The notes under the pieces were generated by a model, which did not search any database, was not told the DNA's origin, and saw only the letters and a list, made by a program, of their open reading frames with translations. A stretch of DNA of 64,000 nt. Source: Stutzerimonas stutzeri (lineage in GTDB: Bacteria; Pseudomonadota; Gammaproteobacteria; Pseudomonadales; Pseudomonadaceae). The stretch lies in assembly GCF_019090095.1 (NCBI RefSeq), contig NZ_JAGQFP010000001.1:1612001-1676000 (forward strand). The letters are read 5' to 3'. A program made the position numbers and the translations under genes. Shown one piece after another: positions 1 to 10,140 of this stretch. Every line of letters begins with the position of its first letter. The stretch's first letter is position 1.

Positions 1-941
1 TTGGCCTCCCCCGGACCATTGACCACGCAACCGATCACGGCGACGTCCATCGGAACCAACAGGTCGTCGAGCCGCCCTTCCAGTTCGTTCATGGTCTTGA
101 CCACGTCGAAGTTCTGCCGCGAGCAGCTGGGACAGGCAATGAAGTTGATGCCGCGCGAGCGCAGACGCAACGATTTGAGAATGTCGAAACCGACCTTGAT
201 CTCCTCGACCGGATCGGCTGCCAGCGAAATCCGAATGGTGTCGCCGATGCCTTCGGCTAGCAGCATGCCCAGGCCGACCGCCGACTTCACGGTTCCGGAC
301 CGCAGGCCACCCGCCTCGGTGATGCCCAGGTGCAGCGGTTGCTCGATCTTGTCCGCCAGCAAGCGATACGCCGCAACAGCCATGAACACGTCGGAGGCTT
401 TCACGCTGACCTTGAAGTCGGGGAAGTTCAGCCGGTCGAGGTGCTCGACATGACGCAGGGCCGACTCCACCAGCGCTTCGGGCGTGGGTTCGCCATATTT
501 CTTCTGCAGGTCCTTTTCCAGAGAGCCGGCATTAACGCCGATGCGGATCGGTATGCCCCGATCGCGCGCCGCTTCGACGACGGCGCGCACACGGTCTTCG
601 CGGCCGATGTTACCGGGATTGATACGCAGGCAATCGACACCGAGCTCAGCGACCCGCAGCGCAATCTGGTAATCGAAGTGGATATCGGCCACCAACGGCA
701 GGCTGACCCGTTGCTTGATCTTGCCGAAGGCTTCGGCAGCCTCCATGGAAGGCACCGAGACCCGCACGATGTCGGCACCGGCATTCTGCAGGCGCTCGAT
801 CTGGGCGACGGTCGCCTCGACATCACAGGTTTCGGTATTGGTCATGCTCTGCACGGCGATAGGCGCATCGCCACCGACCGGTACATTGCCGACCCAGATC
901 TTTCGAGTAGGCCGGCGCTTGATAGGGGACTCGCTATGCAT
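1..941 (-). CDS. ispG: 4-hydroxy-3-methylbut-2-enyl-diphosphate synthase IspG (3' end cut by window edge)
   Basis: This is the [4Fe-4S] enzyme that reduces MEcPP to HMBPP in the MEP isoprenoid pathway. The 313 residues present run from [10 protein letters not shown], a TIM-barrel N-terminus with the QSMTNT motif near residue 31, to the start of the C-terminal Fe-S domain. The cluster cysteines are visible as CPSC (C270, C273) and [10 protein letters not shown] (C305), the same numbering as in E. coli IspG. The window ends at GPGEA, so about 60 residues and the stop codon are missing. It begins 2 bp after the rodZ stop, so the two are surely co-transcribed. Its cluster is probably supplied by the Isc genes a few kb upstream in the same run. 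Confidence 0.97.
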   Translation of the reverse strand, partial: MHSESPIKRRPTRKIWVGNVPVGGDAPIAVQSMTNTETCDVEATVAQIERLQNAGADIVRVSVPSMEAAEAFGKIKQRVSLPLVADIHFDYQIALRVAELGVDCLRINPGNIGREDRVRAVVEAARDRGIPIRIGVNAGSLEKDLQKKYGEPTPEALVESALRHVEHLDRLNFPDFKVSVKASDVFMAVAAYRLLADKIEQPLHLGITEAGGLRSGTVKSAVGLGMLLAEGIGDTIRISLAADPVEEIKVGFDILKSLRLRSRGINFIACPSCSRQNFDVVKTMNELEGRLDDLLVPMDVAVIGCVVNGPGEA

Positions 942-943
942 GA

Positions 944-1936
944 TTACTGTCCGAGCTTGAGACGCGCGGTTTCGCCACGCGTTTTGCCAGAAAGACTGAC
1001 GGGTTCGCCGTTGAAGCTGACCTGCACACCGGATGCAAAGCCCAGGTGCACGTCCAGAGGGGTTTTGCCAACCAGTGTGCGGCTGCTACCCCCCTTGGCC
1101 AGGCCGCTGTAAAGCACCTTGCCGTCCGCGTCGGTGATTCGTGTCCAGCAGTCTGCGCTGTAGTCCAGGGTGAGCCGGCCCTCCCCCGGAGCGACGGGCG
1201 TTGGCTCGGCGGCGACTGTCGGGGTTTCCGTCACGGCAGGCGCGGCCTCGGTCTCGCCGGTAGGTGCTGTTTCGGCCGCCTGTGCAGATGCGTCGGCTGC
1301 CGGCGACTCCGCCACTGGCGATTCCGCGCCCTCGGCGGTCGGCGGGGCCTGATCTACCGGCTCAGCTTCCGTTGCGGACGGCTCGCTTGCTGCGGGTTCG
1401 CTGGCGGCAGGCTCCTCCGGCTCGTCAGCGCGATCCAGCAGATGAATTTCGGTCGTGCCGTCTGCCGCCTCCACCTCGATTCGCTCGAGAGCCGTAACCG
1501 AAGGTCCGGCGGCGTTACGGGCAGTACGATCCTGCCACCAGAGATAGGCACCGACCGCGATTACCAGCGTCAGCAGCAATGTGAAAAAACGCACCATGCT
1601 ACGCGAAAGACGCACGGGTTCGTCGATGTGCCCGAGGCTATTGACGCTACTGCCCGTGGCATCGGTACCGGTATGTTGATCGAACTGCTGCACCAGCCGA
1701 TTCTGGTCCAATCCCAGCAGTTTGGCGTAAGCACGAACATAGCCACGGGCAAAGGTATGCCCGGGCATCTGACTGAAATCGCCGGCCTCGATCTGACTGA
1801 GCGAGCGTTCCGACAGGTTGAGCTGCTTGGCGACCGACGCAAGCGACCAGTTCTTGCTCTCGCGGGCAGCACGAAGGGTCTCACCTGGATTGCCCAGGGC
1901 CGTCGGGGCAGCGGTCTCGGAATGGGGCGCTATCAT
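944..1936 (-). CDS. rodZ: RodZ, cytoskeletal HTH membrane protein
   Basis: RodZ links the MreB cytoskeleton to the cell-wall elongation machinery. The 330 aa show an N-terminal helix-turn-helix of the Xre-like type (about residues 17-85, with GETLRAARE and [12 protein letters not shown]), one transmembrane helix (about 115-134), a long Pro/Ala/Glu-rich periplasmic linker (about 155-250), and a C-terminal beta-rich DUF4115 domain. This is the family architecture. The ATG overlaps the pilW stop (ATGA), so translation is probably coupled. The order pilW-rodZ-ispG is the usual one in Pseudomonas. The linker is low-complexity and is expected to vary between strains. Confidence 0.95.
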   Translation of the reverse strand: MIAPHSETAAPTALGNPGETLRAARESKNWSLASVAKQLNLSERSLSQIEAGDFSQMPGHTFARGYVRAYAKLLGLDQNRLVQQFDQHTGTDATGSSVNSLGHIDEPVRLSRSMVRFFTLLLTLVIAVGAYLWWQDRTARNAAGPSVTALERIEVEAADGTTEIHLLDRADEPEEPAASEPAASEPSATEAEPVDQAPPTAEGAESPVAESPAADASAQAAETAPTGETEAAPAVTETPTVAAEPTPVAPGEGRLTLDYSADCWTRITDADGKVLYSGLAKGGSSRTLVGKTPLDVHLGFASGVQVSFNGEPVSLSGKTRGETARLKLGQ

Positions 1937-2691
1937 CGTTGCTCCGAAAGAAACTGTTGATATTCAGGCGTGCCCGGGTAGAGGCGCTTGAGCTGCAACG
2001 CCAGGCTCGCCGCCTGGTCCCGGTCCTGATGGATTTTCGCCAGACGAATGCCTAACAGCAGACTGCGCGCCGTCTGCTCGGAAAGGCTGCTGAACCCATC
2101 GTAATAGCGCTTCGCCGGAACGTATTGCTTGTCCTCGTAGGCCATGATCGCCAGTTCGAGAAGCGCGCCTGGCTGCCGGCTATCGAGACGCAAGGCGCGC
2201 GTGAAATAGGTTTCGGCCTGTGAACGCTGGCCAAGCTTCAACGCGGTCATGCCCATGTTCTGGAAGACACGTGAACGACCAGGGTACAGGTTGTCTTCGG
2301 CAGCTTTGGAGAAGCGCTCCATGGCTTCTTCGTAGCGCTGCTGCTCGAACAGAAAGCTGCCGTAGTTGTTGAGGATACGAGCGTCGTTGCGGCTCGACAA
2401 AGCCTTGCGATAATGCTCATCGGCCAGCTGGTTTTCCATTTCGTTCTGGAATACCAGGGCCAGCGCTGCATGCGCATCCGCGCTGTTGGGGTCGATCTCC
2501 AAAGCCTTGCGCAGCGGTGTTTTCGCTCGCGAGGACTCGCCTTCCTGCAAGTAGCCGATACCCAGCTGGATGTAGGCATCTCGCGCCTCGTCGCGGCCTT
2601 CCGAAGTACGCATCGGATTGCCCGACCCGGAAGATACGCAGCCAGCCATGAGGCCAACGAGCAAGAACAGCAGCGCAACGCGCAGGATCAT
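1933..2691 (-). CDS. pilW: PilW, type IV pilus biogenesis TPR lipoprotein (PilF-type)
   Basis: This outer-membrane lipoprotein is needed for PilQ secretin assembly in type IV pilus biogenesis; P. aeruginosa calls it PilF. The 252 aa start at a Met followed by a lipoprotein signal with lipobox LMAGC (Cys18). About six TPR units follow, for example AYIQLGIGYLQEG, ADAHAALALVFQNEM, ARILNNYGSFLFEQQ and SRVFQNMGMTALKLG. A longer reading frame reaches upstream into rlmN, but this start gives the signal peptide and has a GAGGGG-type ribosome site about 10 nt before it. It overlaps rodZ by 4 nt at its 3' end. Confidence 0.93.
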   Translation of the reverse strand: MILRVALLFLLVGLMAGCVSSGSGNPMRTSEGRDEARDAYIQLGIGYLQEGESSRAKTPLRKALEIDPNSADAHAALALVFQNEMENQLADEHYRKALSSRNDARILNNYGSFLFEQQRYEEAMERFSKAAEDNLYPGRSRVFQNMGMTALKLGQRSQAETYFTRALRLDSRQPGALLELAIMAYEDKQYVPAKRYYDGFSSLSEQTARSLLLGIRLAKIHQDRDQAASLALQLKRLYPGTPEYQQFLSEQR

Positions 2692-2705
2692 CGACAACTT
2701 CCCCC

Positions 2706-3854
2706 TCAGGAACGATTCGTAGCAGCGGGTGCCGGCACGGGCTCTGATTGCAGCTGTCGCACCGCGATGTAGCGCTCGCTTCGGCGTGTTCGATCCAGCA
2801 CCTGCCCAACCAGTTGGCCACACGCAGCGTCGATGTCTTCGCCCCGTGTCGTCCGAACCGTCACATTGTGCCCGGCTTTATGCAGGATGTCCTGAAAACG
2901 ACGGATCGCATTGTTGCTCGGCCGCTCATATCCGGAATGCGGGAAGGGGTTGAACGGAATCAGATTGATCTTGCAGGGAATTTTGGCCAGCAACGTGACC
3001 ATCTCTTCGGCATGCTCGGGCTGGTCGTTGACGCCCTGCAAGAGCGTGTATTCGATGGTGAGAACTCGCTTCTCGCCCAGGTTGGAAATGTAGCGCTGGC
3101 AAGCCGCAAGCAGCATATCCAACGGATATTTCTTGTTGATCGGTACCAACTGGTCACGCAGCGCATCGTTCGGTGCATGCAGCGACAGCGCCAGAGAGAC
3201 ATCGATCACCTTGGACAACTCATCGATCATCGGCACCACGCCGGATGTCGACAGCGTCACTTTGCGCTTGGAAATACCGTAACCGAGATCGTCCATCATG
3301 ATCTGCATGGCGGCGACGACGTTGTCGAAGTTCAGCAAGGGCTCGCCCATCCCCATCATGACGACGTTGGTGATGGCGCGATCGATTTTGGCCGGAATGG
3401 TGCCGAAGGACTTGTTGGCGATCCATACCTGGCCGATGACTTCAGCGGCGGTGAGGTTGCTGTTGAAGCCTTGCTTGCCCGTCGAGCAAAAGCTGCAATC
3501 CAGCGCACAGCCAGCCTGGGACGAAACGCAGAGCGTCCCACGCCCACCTTGCGGAATGTAGACGGTTTCCACACAGCTACCCGAAGCCACACGCACGACC
3601 CATTTACGGGTGCCGTCGGTGGAGATGTCCTCGCTGACGATCTCGGGGCCGCGAATCTCGGCGCAGGCCTTGAGCTTCTCGCGCAAAGCCTTGCCGATGT
3701 TGCTCATGGCGTCGAAGTCATCGACGCCAAAATGGTGAATCCATTTCATCACCTGCCCGGCGCGAAAACGCTTCTCCCCGATCGAATCGAAGAAGCTTTC
3801 CAACTGAGGCTGAGTCAGCCCCAGCAAATTTACTTTACCGGTCATAACGGTCAT
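2706..3854 (-). CDS. rlmN: RlmN, dual-specificity 23S rRNA A2503 / tRNA A37 methyltransferase
   Basis: RlmN is a radical-SAM enzyme that methylates C2 of A2503 in 23S rRNA and of A37 in some tRNAs. The 382 aa carry the CxxxCxxC cluster motif as CALDCSFC (C116, C120, C123) and the second catalytic cysteine in DIDAACGQL near residue 345. The first ATG has an AAGGTG ribosome site 7 nt upstream, which supports MTVMTGKVN over the Met three codons later. It lies 20 bp after ndk and 14 bp before pilW, inside the same minus-strand run. As a [4Fe-4S] enzyme it depends on the isc genes encoded just upstream. Confidence 0.97.
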   Translation of the reverse strand: MTVMTGKVNLLGLTQPQLESFFDSIGEKRFRAGQVMKWIHHFGVDDFDAMSNIGKALREKLKACAEIRGPEIVSEDISTDGTRKWVVRVASGSCVETVYIPQGGRGTLCVSSQAGCALDCSFCSTGKQGFNSNLTAAEVIGQVWIANKSFGTIPAKIDRAITNVVMMGMGEPLLNFDNVVAAMQIMMDDLGYGISKRKVTLSTSGVVPMIDELSKVIDVSLALSLHAPNDALRDQLVPINKKYPLDMLLAACQRYISNLGEKRVLTIEYTLLQGVNDQPEHAEEMVTLLAKIPCKINLIPFNPFPHSGYERPSNNAIRRFQDILHKAGHNVTVRTTRGEDIDAACGQLVGQVLDRTRRSERYIAVRQLQSEPVPAPAATNRS

Positions 3855-3874
3855 CTGGATTCACCTTCGCCTGA

Positions 3875-4306
3875 TTAGCGAATGCGGGCACACACTTCGG
3901 TGGCGGAGAAGAAATAGGCGATTTCGCGAGCAGCGGAGGCTTCGGAGTCGGAACCGTGAACCGCGTTCTCATCGATCGATACGGCGAAATCGGCGCGAAT
4001 GGTGCCCGGAGCCGCTTCTTTAGGATTGGTCGCGCCCATCAGCTCGCGGTTCTTGGCGATAGCGTCTTCACCCTCGAGTACCTGGACGATGACCGGGCCG
4101 GAGACCATGAAGGCAACCAGATCCTTGAAGAAGCCGCGCTCGCTGTGCTCAGCATAGAAACCACCGGCTTCACGCTCGGACAGCTGGACCATCTTGGAAG
4201 CGACGACGCGCAGGCCGGCCTTTTCGAACCGGGAAGTGATTTCGCCGATAACGTTCTTGGCGACAGCGTCAGGCTTGATGATGGAGAAAGTGCGTTGCAG
4301 GGCCAT
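3875..4306 (-). CDS. ndk: Nucleoside diphosphate kinase
   Basis: Ndk transfers the gamma phosphate of ATP to NDPs through a phosphohistidine. The 143 aa match the family length. The active-site histidine is H117 in NAVHGSDS, and the N-terminal [11 protein letters not shown] strand is typical. The gene sits between the isc operon and rlmN. The 158 bp upstream of it hold two TATAAT-like hexamers, so it may have its own promoter as well as reading through from iscX. Confidence 0.98.
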   Translation of the reverse strand: MALQRTFSIIKPDAVAKNVIGEITSRFEKAGLRVVASKMVQLSEREAGGFYAEHSERGFFKDLVAFMVSGPVIVQVLEGEDAIAKNRELMGATNPKEAAPGTIRADFAVSIDENAVHGSDSEASAAREIAYFFSATEVCARIR

Positions 4307-4346
4307 TTAAAACTCCAGACAGGATGGGGTTAAAGCAAACGAGTAA

Positions 4347-4383
4347 ACCCGCGAATTATACGCGGGTCCGGATTGAAATTATA
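4347..4383 (-). promoter_or_regulatory. Candidate ndk promoter region with two -10-like hexamers
   Basis: Read on the minus strand there are two perfect TATAAT hexamers, at 4378-4383 and 4355-4360. The second is followed by a G/C-rich discriminator (TCGCGGG) and is embedded in a 7-bp inverted repeat (ACCCGCG, 4347-4353, with CGCGGGT, 4361-4367). It lies about 49 nt before the ndk ATG. I see no good -35 box for either, so this is a candidate only. The inverted repeat has no T-run that would make it a convincing terminator for iscX. Confidence 0.45.
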
Positions 4384-4464
4384 AGAGTGGGTGAATGCCG
4401 CTTGGCGCAGCATCCCCAGGGCAGGGCCGACACAGCCCCATGTTGCGGCGTCGAAATCGAGCTT

Positions 4465-4662
4465 CTATTGCTCCTCTATCCAGGCCGCCTGGATAGCTTC
4501 CAGCACCTTCTCACCACCACGTTGCGGGTCGTCCTCGAAATCCGGCAATTCGACCACCCAGCGGTGCAGCTCGACAAAATTCACATAACGCGGATCCACG
4601 TCCGGCTTGCGCTCAGCCAGTTCAATCGCGATATCCAGCACATCAGTCCATTTCAGCGCCAT
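4465..4662 (-). CDS. iscX: IscX, small acidic Fe-S assembly protein
   Basis: IscX is a 65-residue acidic protein that binds IscS and iron and modulates the rate of cluster assembly. The sequence begins MALKWTDVLDIAIELAE and ends EAIQAAWIEEQ, with the DPRYVNFVELHRWV segment characteristic of the family. It is the last isc gene, 14 bp after fdx, as in most gammaproteobacterial operons. Confidence 0.95.
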   Translation of the reverse strand: MALKWTDVLDIAIELAERKPDVDPRYVNFVELHRWVVELPDFEDDPQRGGEKVLEAIQAAWIEEQ

Positions 4663-4676
4663 GTTTCACCTCGCCC

Positions 4677-5015
4677 TCAATGGCCTTCGGAGACTTGGTT
4701 GATCGTGTACTTCGGAATTTCGACCACCAGATCGACATCCGCGACAGCGGCCTGACAGGACAGCCGAGAAGTGGGCTCGAGCCCCCACGCCTTGTCCAGC
4801 ATGTCATCTTCCAGCTCGTCCGAAGCCTCCAGCGACGCGAAACCCTCACGAATCACGACGTGACAGGTCGTACATGCACAGGACTTTTCACAGGCATGCT
4901 CGATATCGATGCCGTTCCGCAATGCAGCATCGAGCACCGTCTCACCGGGCTGCGCTTCCACCACCGCCCCCTCGGGACAATGATCAGCGTTTGGTAGAAA
5001 AACAATCTGCGGCAT
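4677..5015 (-). CDS. fdx: Isc [2Fe-2S] ferredoxin
   Basis: This adrenodoxin-type ferredoxin gives electrons to IscS/IscU during cluster assembly. In the 112 aa the four cluster cysteines are C42, C48 and C51 (CEKSCACTTC) and C87 (SRLSCQAA); C46 is an extra free cysteine common in Isc ferredoxins. The protein is acidic toward its C-terminus. It starts 6 bp after the hscA stop and belongs to the isc operon. Confidence 0.97.
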   Translation of the reverse strand: MPQIVFLPNADHCPEGAVVEAQPGETVLDAALRNGIDIEHACEKSCACTTCHVVIREGFASLEASDELEDDMLDKAWGLEPTSRLSCQAAVADVDLVVEIPKYTINQVSEGH

Positions 5016-5021
5016 TCTAGG

Positions 5022-6884
5022 TCATTCCTCGATGTCGTTAAGCCGCCGTCCGGCCAGTGCAGCCTTGACGGTGGAGTCGAGCCTGCGCGCGGCGAAGGCA
5101 TCGGTGATCTGGCTCAAGCGCTTGACTTGCCGCTCGATGGCAACGCCATCATCGCTTTCGAGCAGCGCTTGCAAACGCTGCATTTGCGACTCGATGGCTT
5201 CGCGCTCCTCGCCACTGAGCAGGCGATCGCCGTCGGCTGCCAGAGCGCCTTCGACCGCTTCGAGCAACCGCTGCGCATCCACCAGTTGCTCGCGCAGGGC
5301 ACGCGCCGCCTTGTCTTCGCCGGCCTTGTGAAAGGAGTCTTCCAACATCCGCGCGATTTCTCCATCGGTCAGACCGTAGGAAGGTTTCACCTGGATGCTC
5401 GACTCGACGCCAGAGGCCAACTCGCGCGCCGACACGCTGAGCAAGCCATCGGCATCGACCTGGAAGGTCACACGAATCTTCGCGGCGCCGGCCACCATCG
5501 GCGGGATACCGCGCAGCTCGAAGCGCGCCAACGAGCGGCAGTCGGCGATAAGTTCGCGCTCGCCCTGCAGGACGTGAATCATCATGGCCGACTGGCCATC
5601 TTTGTACGTGGTGAAATCCTGCGCTCGGGCAACGGGGATCGTGGTGTTACGGGGGATGATCTTCTCCATCAGCCCGCCCATGGTTTCCAGTCCCAGCGAC
5701 AGCGGAATCACATCGAGCAGCAAAAGCTCCTCGCCATCCCGGTTGTTGCCAGCCAGCGTCTCGGCCTGAATCGCCGCACCGATGGCGACGACTTGATCGG
5801 GATCGATATCGGTCAGCGGATCGCGACCGAACATTTCGCCGACCCGCTCGCGCACGCGAGGCACCCGCGTGGAGCCACCCACCATGACGACCGCATGCAC
5901 CTCGTCCAGCTCGACGAACGAATCGCGCAGCGCGCGCCGACAGGACTTGAGGCTCAGCGCGATCAGCGGATCAATCAGCTCATTGAATATTTCTCGGGTC
6001 AGCGCGCCATGCCAATCGCCATAACGCACCTCGACGGAGTCCGCATTGCTGAGCTTTTCCTTTGCATCGCATGCGATCTTCAGCACTTCGCGCTGCGCGC
6101 CAGGATCGAGATCCTGCGAGGCATCAGCCTGCGCCAGTATCCAGCCGGCAACGGCATGGTCGAAATCATCGCCGCCCAGCGCCGTGTCTCCGCCGGTCGC
6201 CAGTACCTCGAACACGCCCTGAGTCAGACGCAAGATCGAGATATCGAACGTGCCACCGCCCAGGTCATAGATCGCCACGACGCCTTCCGCCGCGCGGTCC
6301 AGACCATAGGCGACAGCCGCGGCGGTAGGCTCGTTGAGCAGGCGCAGCACATTCAGGTTGGCCAGCCGGGCAGCATCCTTGGTGGCCTGCCGCTGCGCCT
6401 CATCGAAATACGCCGGCACTGTGATCACAGCCCCGACCAGCTCTCCACCCAGCACGGCTTCGGCCCGTTCGCGCAGCGTGCGCAATATCTCGGCCGAGAC
6501 TTCCACTGGGCTCTTGGCGCCCTGGACCGTCTCGATGAACGGCATCTGCGACTGCCCTTCGCTGAAGCGATAAGGCAATTGTCCACCGAGCTGCTTCACG
6601 TCACCGACACCACGCCCCATCAGGCGCTTTACCGACAGGATGGTGTTCAATGGATCGCTGGCCGCGGCTTGCTTGGCGCTATGCCCCACTTCGACGTGAT
6701 CGGGGTGATAACGCACTGCAGAGGGCAGTATCACCTCGCCGTCGGCATCGGCCAGTGGCGCCGTGACACCGCTACGCAGGGCAGCCACAAGCGAATTGGT
6801 GGTGCCCAGATCGATGCCAACTGCCAAACGACGCTGGTGGGGTTGCGGGCTTTGTCCGGGTTCAGCTATCTGAAGTAAGGCCAT
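5022..6884 (-). CDS. hscA: HscA, Hsp70-type chaperone for Fe-S assembly
   Basis: HscA is the specialised Hsp70 that, with HscB, releases the cluster from IscU by recognising its LPPVK motif. The 620 aa show the nucleotide-binding domain ([11 protein letters not shown] near residue 22, [11 protein letters not shown] near 205, and [14 protein letters not shown] near 335), the linker, then the substrate-binding and helical lid regions. The start at [11 protein letters not shown] gives the usual short N-terminal extension. It lies 42 bp after hscB and 6 bp before fdx. Confidence 0.98.
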   Translation of the reverse strand: MALLQIAEPGQSPQPHQRRLAVGIDLGTTNSLVAALRSGVTAPLADADGEVILPSAVRYHPDHVEVGHSAKQAAASDPLNTILSVKRLMGRGVGDVKQLGGQLPYRFSEGQSQMPFIETVQGAKSPVEVSAEILRTLRERAEAVLGGELVGAVITVPAYFDEAQRQATKDAARLANLNVLRLLNEPTAAAVAYGLDRAAEGVVAIYDLGGGTFDISILRLTQGVFEVLATGGDTALGGDDFDHAVAGWILAQADASQDLDPGAQREVLKIACDAKEKLSNADSVEVRYGDWHGALTREIFNELIDPLIALSLKSCRRALRDSFVELDEVHAVVMVGGSTRVPRVRERVGEMFGRDPLTDIDPDQVVAIGAAIQAETLAGNNRDGEELLLLDVIPLSLGLETMGGLMEKIIPRNTTIPVARAQDFTTYKDGQSAMMIHVLQGERELIADCRSLARFELRGIPPMVAGAAKIRVTFQVDADGLLSVSARELASGVESSIQVKPSYGLTDGEIARMLEDSFHKAGEDKAARALREQLVDAQRLLEAVEGALAADGDRLLSGEEREAIESQMQRLQALLESDDGVAIERQVKRLSQITDAFAARRLDSTVKAALAGRRLNDIEE

Positions 6885-6926
6885 GTCTGTCTGATATCGG
6901 GCGCAACGCTTCTGCGCTGCGCAGGG

Positions 6927-7448
6927 TTAATCGTCGAGGCGCTCTTCCAGCTGGCGCACTTCCTGTGACAATTTGTCGAGGAATTGCATACGGCGCACCA
7001 GCCGCTCCGCCTCTTCGCGCTGCGAGTCGTCCTGCCAGATAGGCGCGAACGATTCGTTCAACGCATGCTGAGCCGACTTGAGGCGCGCCTTGAAGGAAGC
7101 GATGCCGGCGAAATCCGCATCGTCTTGCAGCTCTTCGAGCTCCTCCCGCCATTGCATCTGCTGCATCAGGAACGCTGGGTCCTGAACCGTTGCCTCCAGC
7201 GGCATCTCTCGCCCCTGCAGCGTAAGCAGATAGCGAGCCCGGCGCGAAGGGGTTTTCAGCGTCTGATAGGCCTCGTTCAGATTCGCCGAGCGCTCAATGG
7301 CGTACCGCTGCTCCGTCTCACCCGCATCGGCGAACCGATCAGGGTGAACCTTGCGGGCGAGCTCGCGATAACGAGACGAAAGCATGTCCAGATCGAGATC
7401 GAACGCGGGCTGCAATTCGAACAGCGCAAAGTGACAAAGAGTTCCCAC
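6927..7448 (-). CDS. hscB: HscB, J-domain co-chaperone (GTG start)
   Basis: HscB brings IscU to HscA and stimulates its ATPase. From the GTG at 7448 the protein is 173 aa, the usual length, and begins with the family's GTxCHFALFxLQP motif. The HPD signature of the J domain is at residues 35-37 (VHPDRF), and the C-terminal coiled bundle ends in [15 protein letters not shown] ribosome site overlaps the iscA stop and sits 5 nt before the GTG. That favours this start over a longer reading frame that would run back into iscA. Confidence 0.95.
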   Translation of the reverse strand: MGTLCHFALFELQPAFDLDLDMLSSRYRELARKVHPDRFADAGETEQRYAIERSANLNEAYQTLKTPSRRARYLLTLQGREMPLEATVQDPAFLMQQMQWREELEELQDDADFAGIASFKARLKSAQHALNESFAPIWQDDSQREEAERLVRRMQFLDKLSQEVRQLEERLDD

Positions 7449-7455
7449 AGCGTCC

Positions 7456-7779
7456 TCAGATATTGAAGCTCTCGCCGCAGCCACATTCGCCACGGACGTT
7501 GGGATTGTTGAACTTGAAGCCTTCGTTCAACCCCTCGCGGACGAAGTCGAGCTCCGTCCCATCGAGGTACACCAGGCTTTTCGGATCGATGATGACTTTC
7601 ACGCCGTGGCTGTCGAAGATCGAATCTTCCGCAGCCGCCTCATCGACGAATTCCAGGACATACGCCAGGCCGGAACACCCGGTGGTGCGCACCCCCAACC
7701 GAACGCCAAGGCCCTTGCCGCGCCCTTCCAACGAACGGCGTACGTGATTGGCTGCGGCAGTCGTCATGCTGATAGCCAT
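7456..7779 (-). CDS. iscA: IscA, A-type Fe-S carrier
   Basis: IscA is an A-type scaffold or carrier that passes clusters to [4Fe-4S] apoproteins. The 107 aa begin [17 protein letters not shown], and the three conserved cysteines are C35 (TTGCSGL), C99 and C101 (GECGCGES). An AGGGGG ribosome site 5 nt before the ATG supports this start rather than an upstream in-frame codon. The gene follows iscU by 10 bp. Confidence 0.97.
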   Translation of the reverse strand: MAISMTTAAANHVRRSLEGRGKGLGVRLGVRTTGCSGLAYVLEFVDEAAAEDSIFDSHGVKVIIDPKSLVYLDGTELDFVREGLNEGFKFNNPNVRGECGCGESFNI

Positions 7780-7789
7780 CGATACCCCC

Positions 7790-8182
7790 TTAGGCCTGAG
7801 GCAACCCTTTCTTCTCACGGTAGTCGCGAACGGCCGCCTTGATTGCGTCCTCCGCCAACACCGAACAGTGAATTTTCACCGGCGGCAACGCCAGCTCTTC
7901 AGCCAGCTGGGTGTTCTTGATGGTTTCCGCCTCCTCCAGCGTCTTGCCCTTCATCCACTCAGTGGCGAGGGAGCTCGAGGCAATGGCCGAGCCGCAGCCA
8001 TAGGTCTTGAACTTGGCATCTTCGATGATGCCCTGCTCGTTGACCTTGATCTGCAAGCGCATCACGTCGCCGCACGCAGGCGCGCCGACCATACCGGTAC
8101 CGATGGAAGGATCCTCAGCGTCGAACTTGCCGACGTTGCGGGGATTTTCGTAATGGTCAATGACCTTGTCACTGTATGCCAT
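7790..8182 (-). CDS. iscU: IscU, Fe-S cluster scaffold
   Basis: IscU is the scaffold on which IscS-derived sulfur and iron are assembled. In the 130 aa the three ligand cysteines are at the canonical places: C37 (APACGD), C63 (YGCGSA) and C106 (KIHCSVL). The HscA recognition motif LPPVK is at residues 99-103. The C-terminus EKKGLPQA is typical of Pseudomonas. The gene lies 42 bp after iscS. Confidence 0.98.
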   Translation of the reverse strand: MAYSDKVIDHYENPRNVGKFDAEDPSIGTGMVGAPACGDVMRLQIKVNEQGIIEDAKFKTYGCGSAIASSSLATEWMKGKTLEEAETIKNTQLAEELALPPVKIHCSVLAEDAIKAAVRDYREKKGLPQA

Positions 8183-8224
8183 GGTGCAATCCTCATTGAA
8201 TCAGGCTATGTGGAACTCGACGGA

Positions 8225-9439
8225 TCAGTGGGCAGCCCACTCGACCTTGGAGATGTCGACGCCATCCTTGAACATGTCCCACAAGGGTGAAAGCTCACGC
8301 AATTTGGTAACCGCCTCGCTGACCTTCTGCGCGGCGTAATCAACTTCTTCTTCGGTGGTGAAGCGGCCGAAATTGAAACGGATCGAGCTGTGCGCCAGCT
8401 CATCGTTTCGACCGAGTGCACGCAATACGTAGGACGGCTCCAGCGAAGCGGACGTGCACGCTGAACCAGAGGAAACCGCCAGGTCCTTGAGCGCCATGAT
8501 CAGCGACTCGCCCTCGACGTAGTTGAAGCTCAGGTTCAGGTTGTGCGGCACCCGGGAGGTCATGCTGCCGTTCACGTACAGTTCTTCCAGATGCTCGACC
8601 TGCTTGAAGAAACGGTCACGCAGCTTGGCGATGCGCTCGCTCTCCGCTGCCATTTCTTCCTTGGCAATGCGGAAAGCCTCGCCCATGCCCACCGACTGGT
8701 GCGGTGCAAGCGTACCCGAACGCATACCGCGCTCATGGCCGCCACCATGCATCTGGGCTTCGAGGCGCACACGCGGCTTGCGACGCACATACAACGCTCC
8801 GACACCTTTGGGGCCATATGTCTTGTGCGCCGAGAATGACATCAAATCGACCTTCATCTTTTCCAGATCGATTTCGACCTTGCCGGTTGATTGAGCGGCA
8901 TCGACATGGAACAGCACACCACGCGCACGGGTCAGTTCGCCGATGGCCGCGATGTCGTTGATCGTGCCGATCTCGTTGTTCACATGCATGATGGACACCA
9001 GCACTGTGTCGTCACGCAGCGCAGCCTCGACCATCGCCGGGGTGATCAAGCCGTCTTCGCCCGGCTCGATATAGGTCACTTCAAAACCTTCACGCTCCAG
9101 CTGGCGAGCCGTATCCAGAACCGCCTTGTGCTCGATCTTGCTGGTAACGATGTGCTTACCTTTGGACGCGTAAAAGTGGGCAGCACCCTTGATTGCGAGA
9201 TTGTCCGACTCGGTCGCCCCCGAGGTCCAAACGATTTCACGGGGATCGGCGTTGACCAGTTCAGCCACCTGGCGGCGAGCATTCTCAACCGCCTCCTCGG
9301 CGCGCCAACCAAAGGCATGGGACCGCGATGCCGGATTACCGAAGTTACCTTCGGCGGTGAGGCACTCGATCATTTTCTCGGCAACGCGAGGATCGACCGG
9401 CGTGGTAGCTGAATAATCCAGGTATATCGGCAACTTCAT
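8225..9439 (-). CDS. iscS: IscS, cysteine desulfurase
   Basis: This PLP enzyme turns cysteine into alanine plus a persulfide used for Fe-S clusters and tRNA thiolation. The 404 aa show the PLP lysine K206 ([10 protein letters not shown]) and the mobile-loop catalytic cysteine C328 ([14 protein letters not shown]), both at E. coli numbering. The C-terminus SKVEWAAH is the IscU-docking end typical of the family. It sits 30 bp downstream of iscR. cysE, which supplies its substrate pathway, lies just upstream of iscR. Confidence 0.98.
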   Translation of the reverse strand: MKLPIYLDYSATTPVDPRVAEKMIECLTAEGNFGNPASRSHAFGWRAEEAVENARRQVAELVNADPREIVWTSGATESDNLAIKGAAHFYASKGKHIVTSKIEHKAVLDTARQLEREGFEVTYIEPGEDGLITPAMVEAALRDDTVLVSIMHVNNEIGTINDIAAIGELTRARGVLFHVDAAQSTGKVEIDLEKMKVDLMSFSAHKTYGPKGVGALYVRRKPRVRLEAQMHGGGHERGMRSGTLAPHQSVGMGEAFRIAKEEMAAESERIAKLRDRFFKQVEHLEELYVNGSMTSRVPHNLNLSFNYVEGESLIMALKDLAVSSGSACTSASLEPSYVLRALGRNDELAHSSIRFNFGRFTTEEEVDYAAQKVSEAVTKLRELSPLWDMFKDGVDISKVEWAAH

Positions 9440-9469
9440 CAGGTATCTCCTATCAGGCTGTCGTCCTGC

Positions 9470-9961
9470 TCACTCGACGGCGGACGCTTCAATCTTATCC
9501 AGTTGCGAGGTCTGACCATTGGCGCGACGCATGTCCTGGCGCAGAGCCACTTCCTGAACCTCGCGACGCATCACCAGATCCGCCAGACTGATACCGCTGA
9601 GAAACTCATGGATCTGCTGGCTCAAATCGCACCACAGGTGATGGGTCAGGCAGGTATCGCCCGAATGGCAATCGCCCAGCCCTTGGCAACGAGTGGCATC
9701 GACCGACTCGTTGACCGCATCGATTACTTGCGCCACCTGAATGCCCGCCATCTCGCGGGACAACTGATAACCGCCACCCGGGCCTCGGACGCTGGTTACC
9801 AGGCTGCCACGGCGCAGCTTGGCGAACAGTTGTTCAAGGTAAGAAAGGGAGATGCCTTGCCGCTCGGAAATATCCGCAAGGGACACCGGCCCGTGCTGCG
9901 CATGCAGCGCAAGGTCGAGCATCGCAGTAACGGCGTAACGGCCTTTGGTAGTCAGTCGCAT
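9470..9961 (-). CDS. iscR: IscR, Fe-S-sensing Rrf2-family regulator
   Basis: IscR carries a [2Fe-2S] cluster; the holo form represses the isc operon at type 1 sites. The 163 aa have the Rrf2 winged helix ([20 protein letters not shown], recognition helix near residues 28-50) and the cluster ligands C92, C98, C104 and H107 ([18 protein letters not shown]). A near-consensus type 1 operator lies 40 bp upstream, which points to the normal feedback loop. I see no strong ribosome site before this ATG, but the N-terminus is the family's usual one. Confidence 0.97.
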   Translation of the reverse strand: MRLTTKGRYAVTAMLDLALHAQHGPVSLADISERQGISLSYLEQLFAKLRRGSLVTSVRGPGGGYQLSREMAGIQVAQVIDAVNESVDATRCQGLGDCHSGDTCLTHHLWCDLSQQIHEFLSGISLADLVMRREVQEVALRQDMRRANGQTSQLDKIEASAVE

Positions 9962-9992
9962 CGGTTCGCACCAAGCATCATGGTTTGAGGCA

Positions 9993-10021
9993 AGTATGCA
10001 ATACCCGACTATTTACATCAA
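9993..10021 (-). promoter_or_regulatory. Presumed iscR promoter
   Basis: Read on the minus strand, TTGATG (10016-10021) and CATACT (9993-9998) are separated by 17 bp and each match the sigma-70 hexamers at 4 of 6 positions. The -10 box ends about 31 nt before the iscR ATG. The boxes overlap the IscR operator, as expected for repression by steric block. Confidence 0.6.
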
Positions 10022-10025
10022 CTAT
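10001..10025 (-). promoter_or_regulatory. Type 1 IscR operator
   Basis: On the minus strand this 25-bp element fits the published type 1 IscR consensus (ATASYYGACTRWWWYAGTCRRSTAT, recalled from E. coli work) at 22 of 25 positions. The promoter-proximal half, TAGTCGGGTAT, is perfect; the three mismatches are in the centre-left. It begins 40 bp upstream of the iscR ATG. Confidence 0.8.
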
Positions 10026-10140
10026 AAGACCTATCGAATTACTCGGACTTTCGCCGTAGGCGATAGGAGAACGCAGGACCAAACGCCACCGCGCCAGTTG
10101 GAGGTCACGCATGATAGCAGCACGCTCCGCTTGCCGCACT

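Noticed and set aside
5127..6878. 583-codon open frame antisense to hscA
   Set aside because: Same cause as above; hscA carries all Hsp70 motifs and the antisense frame none.
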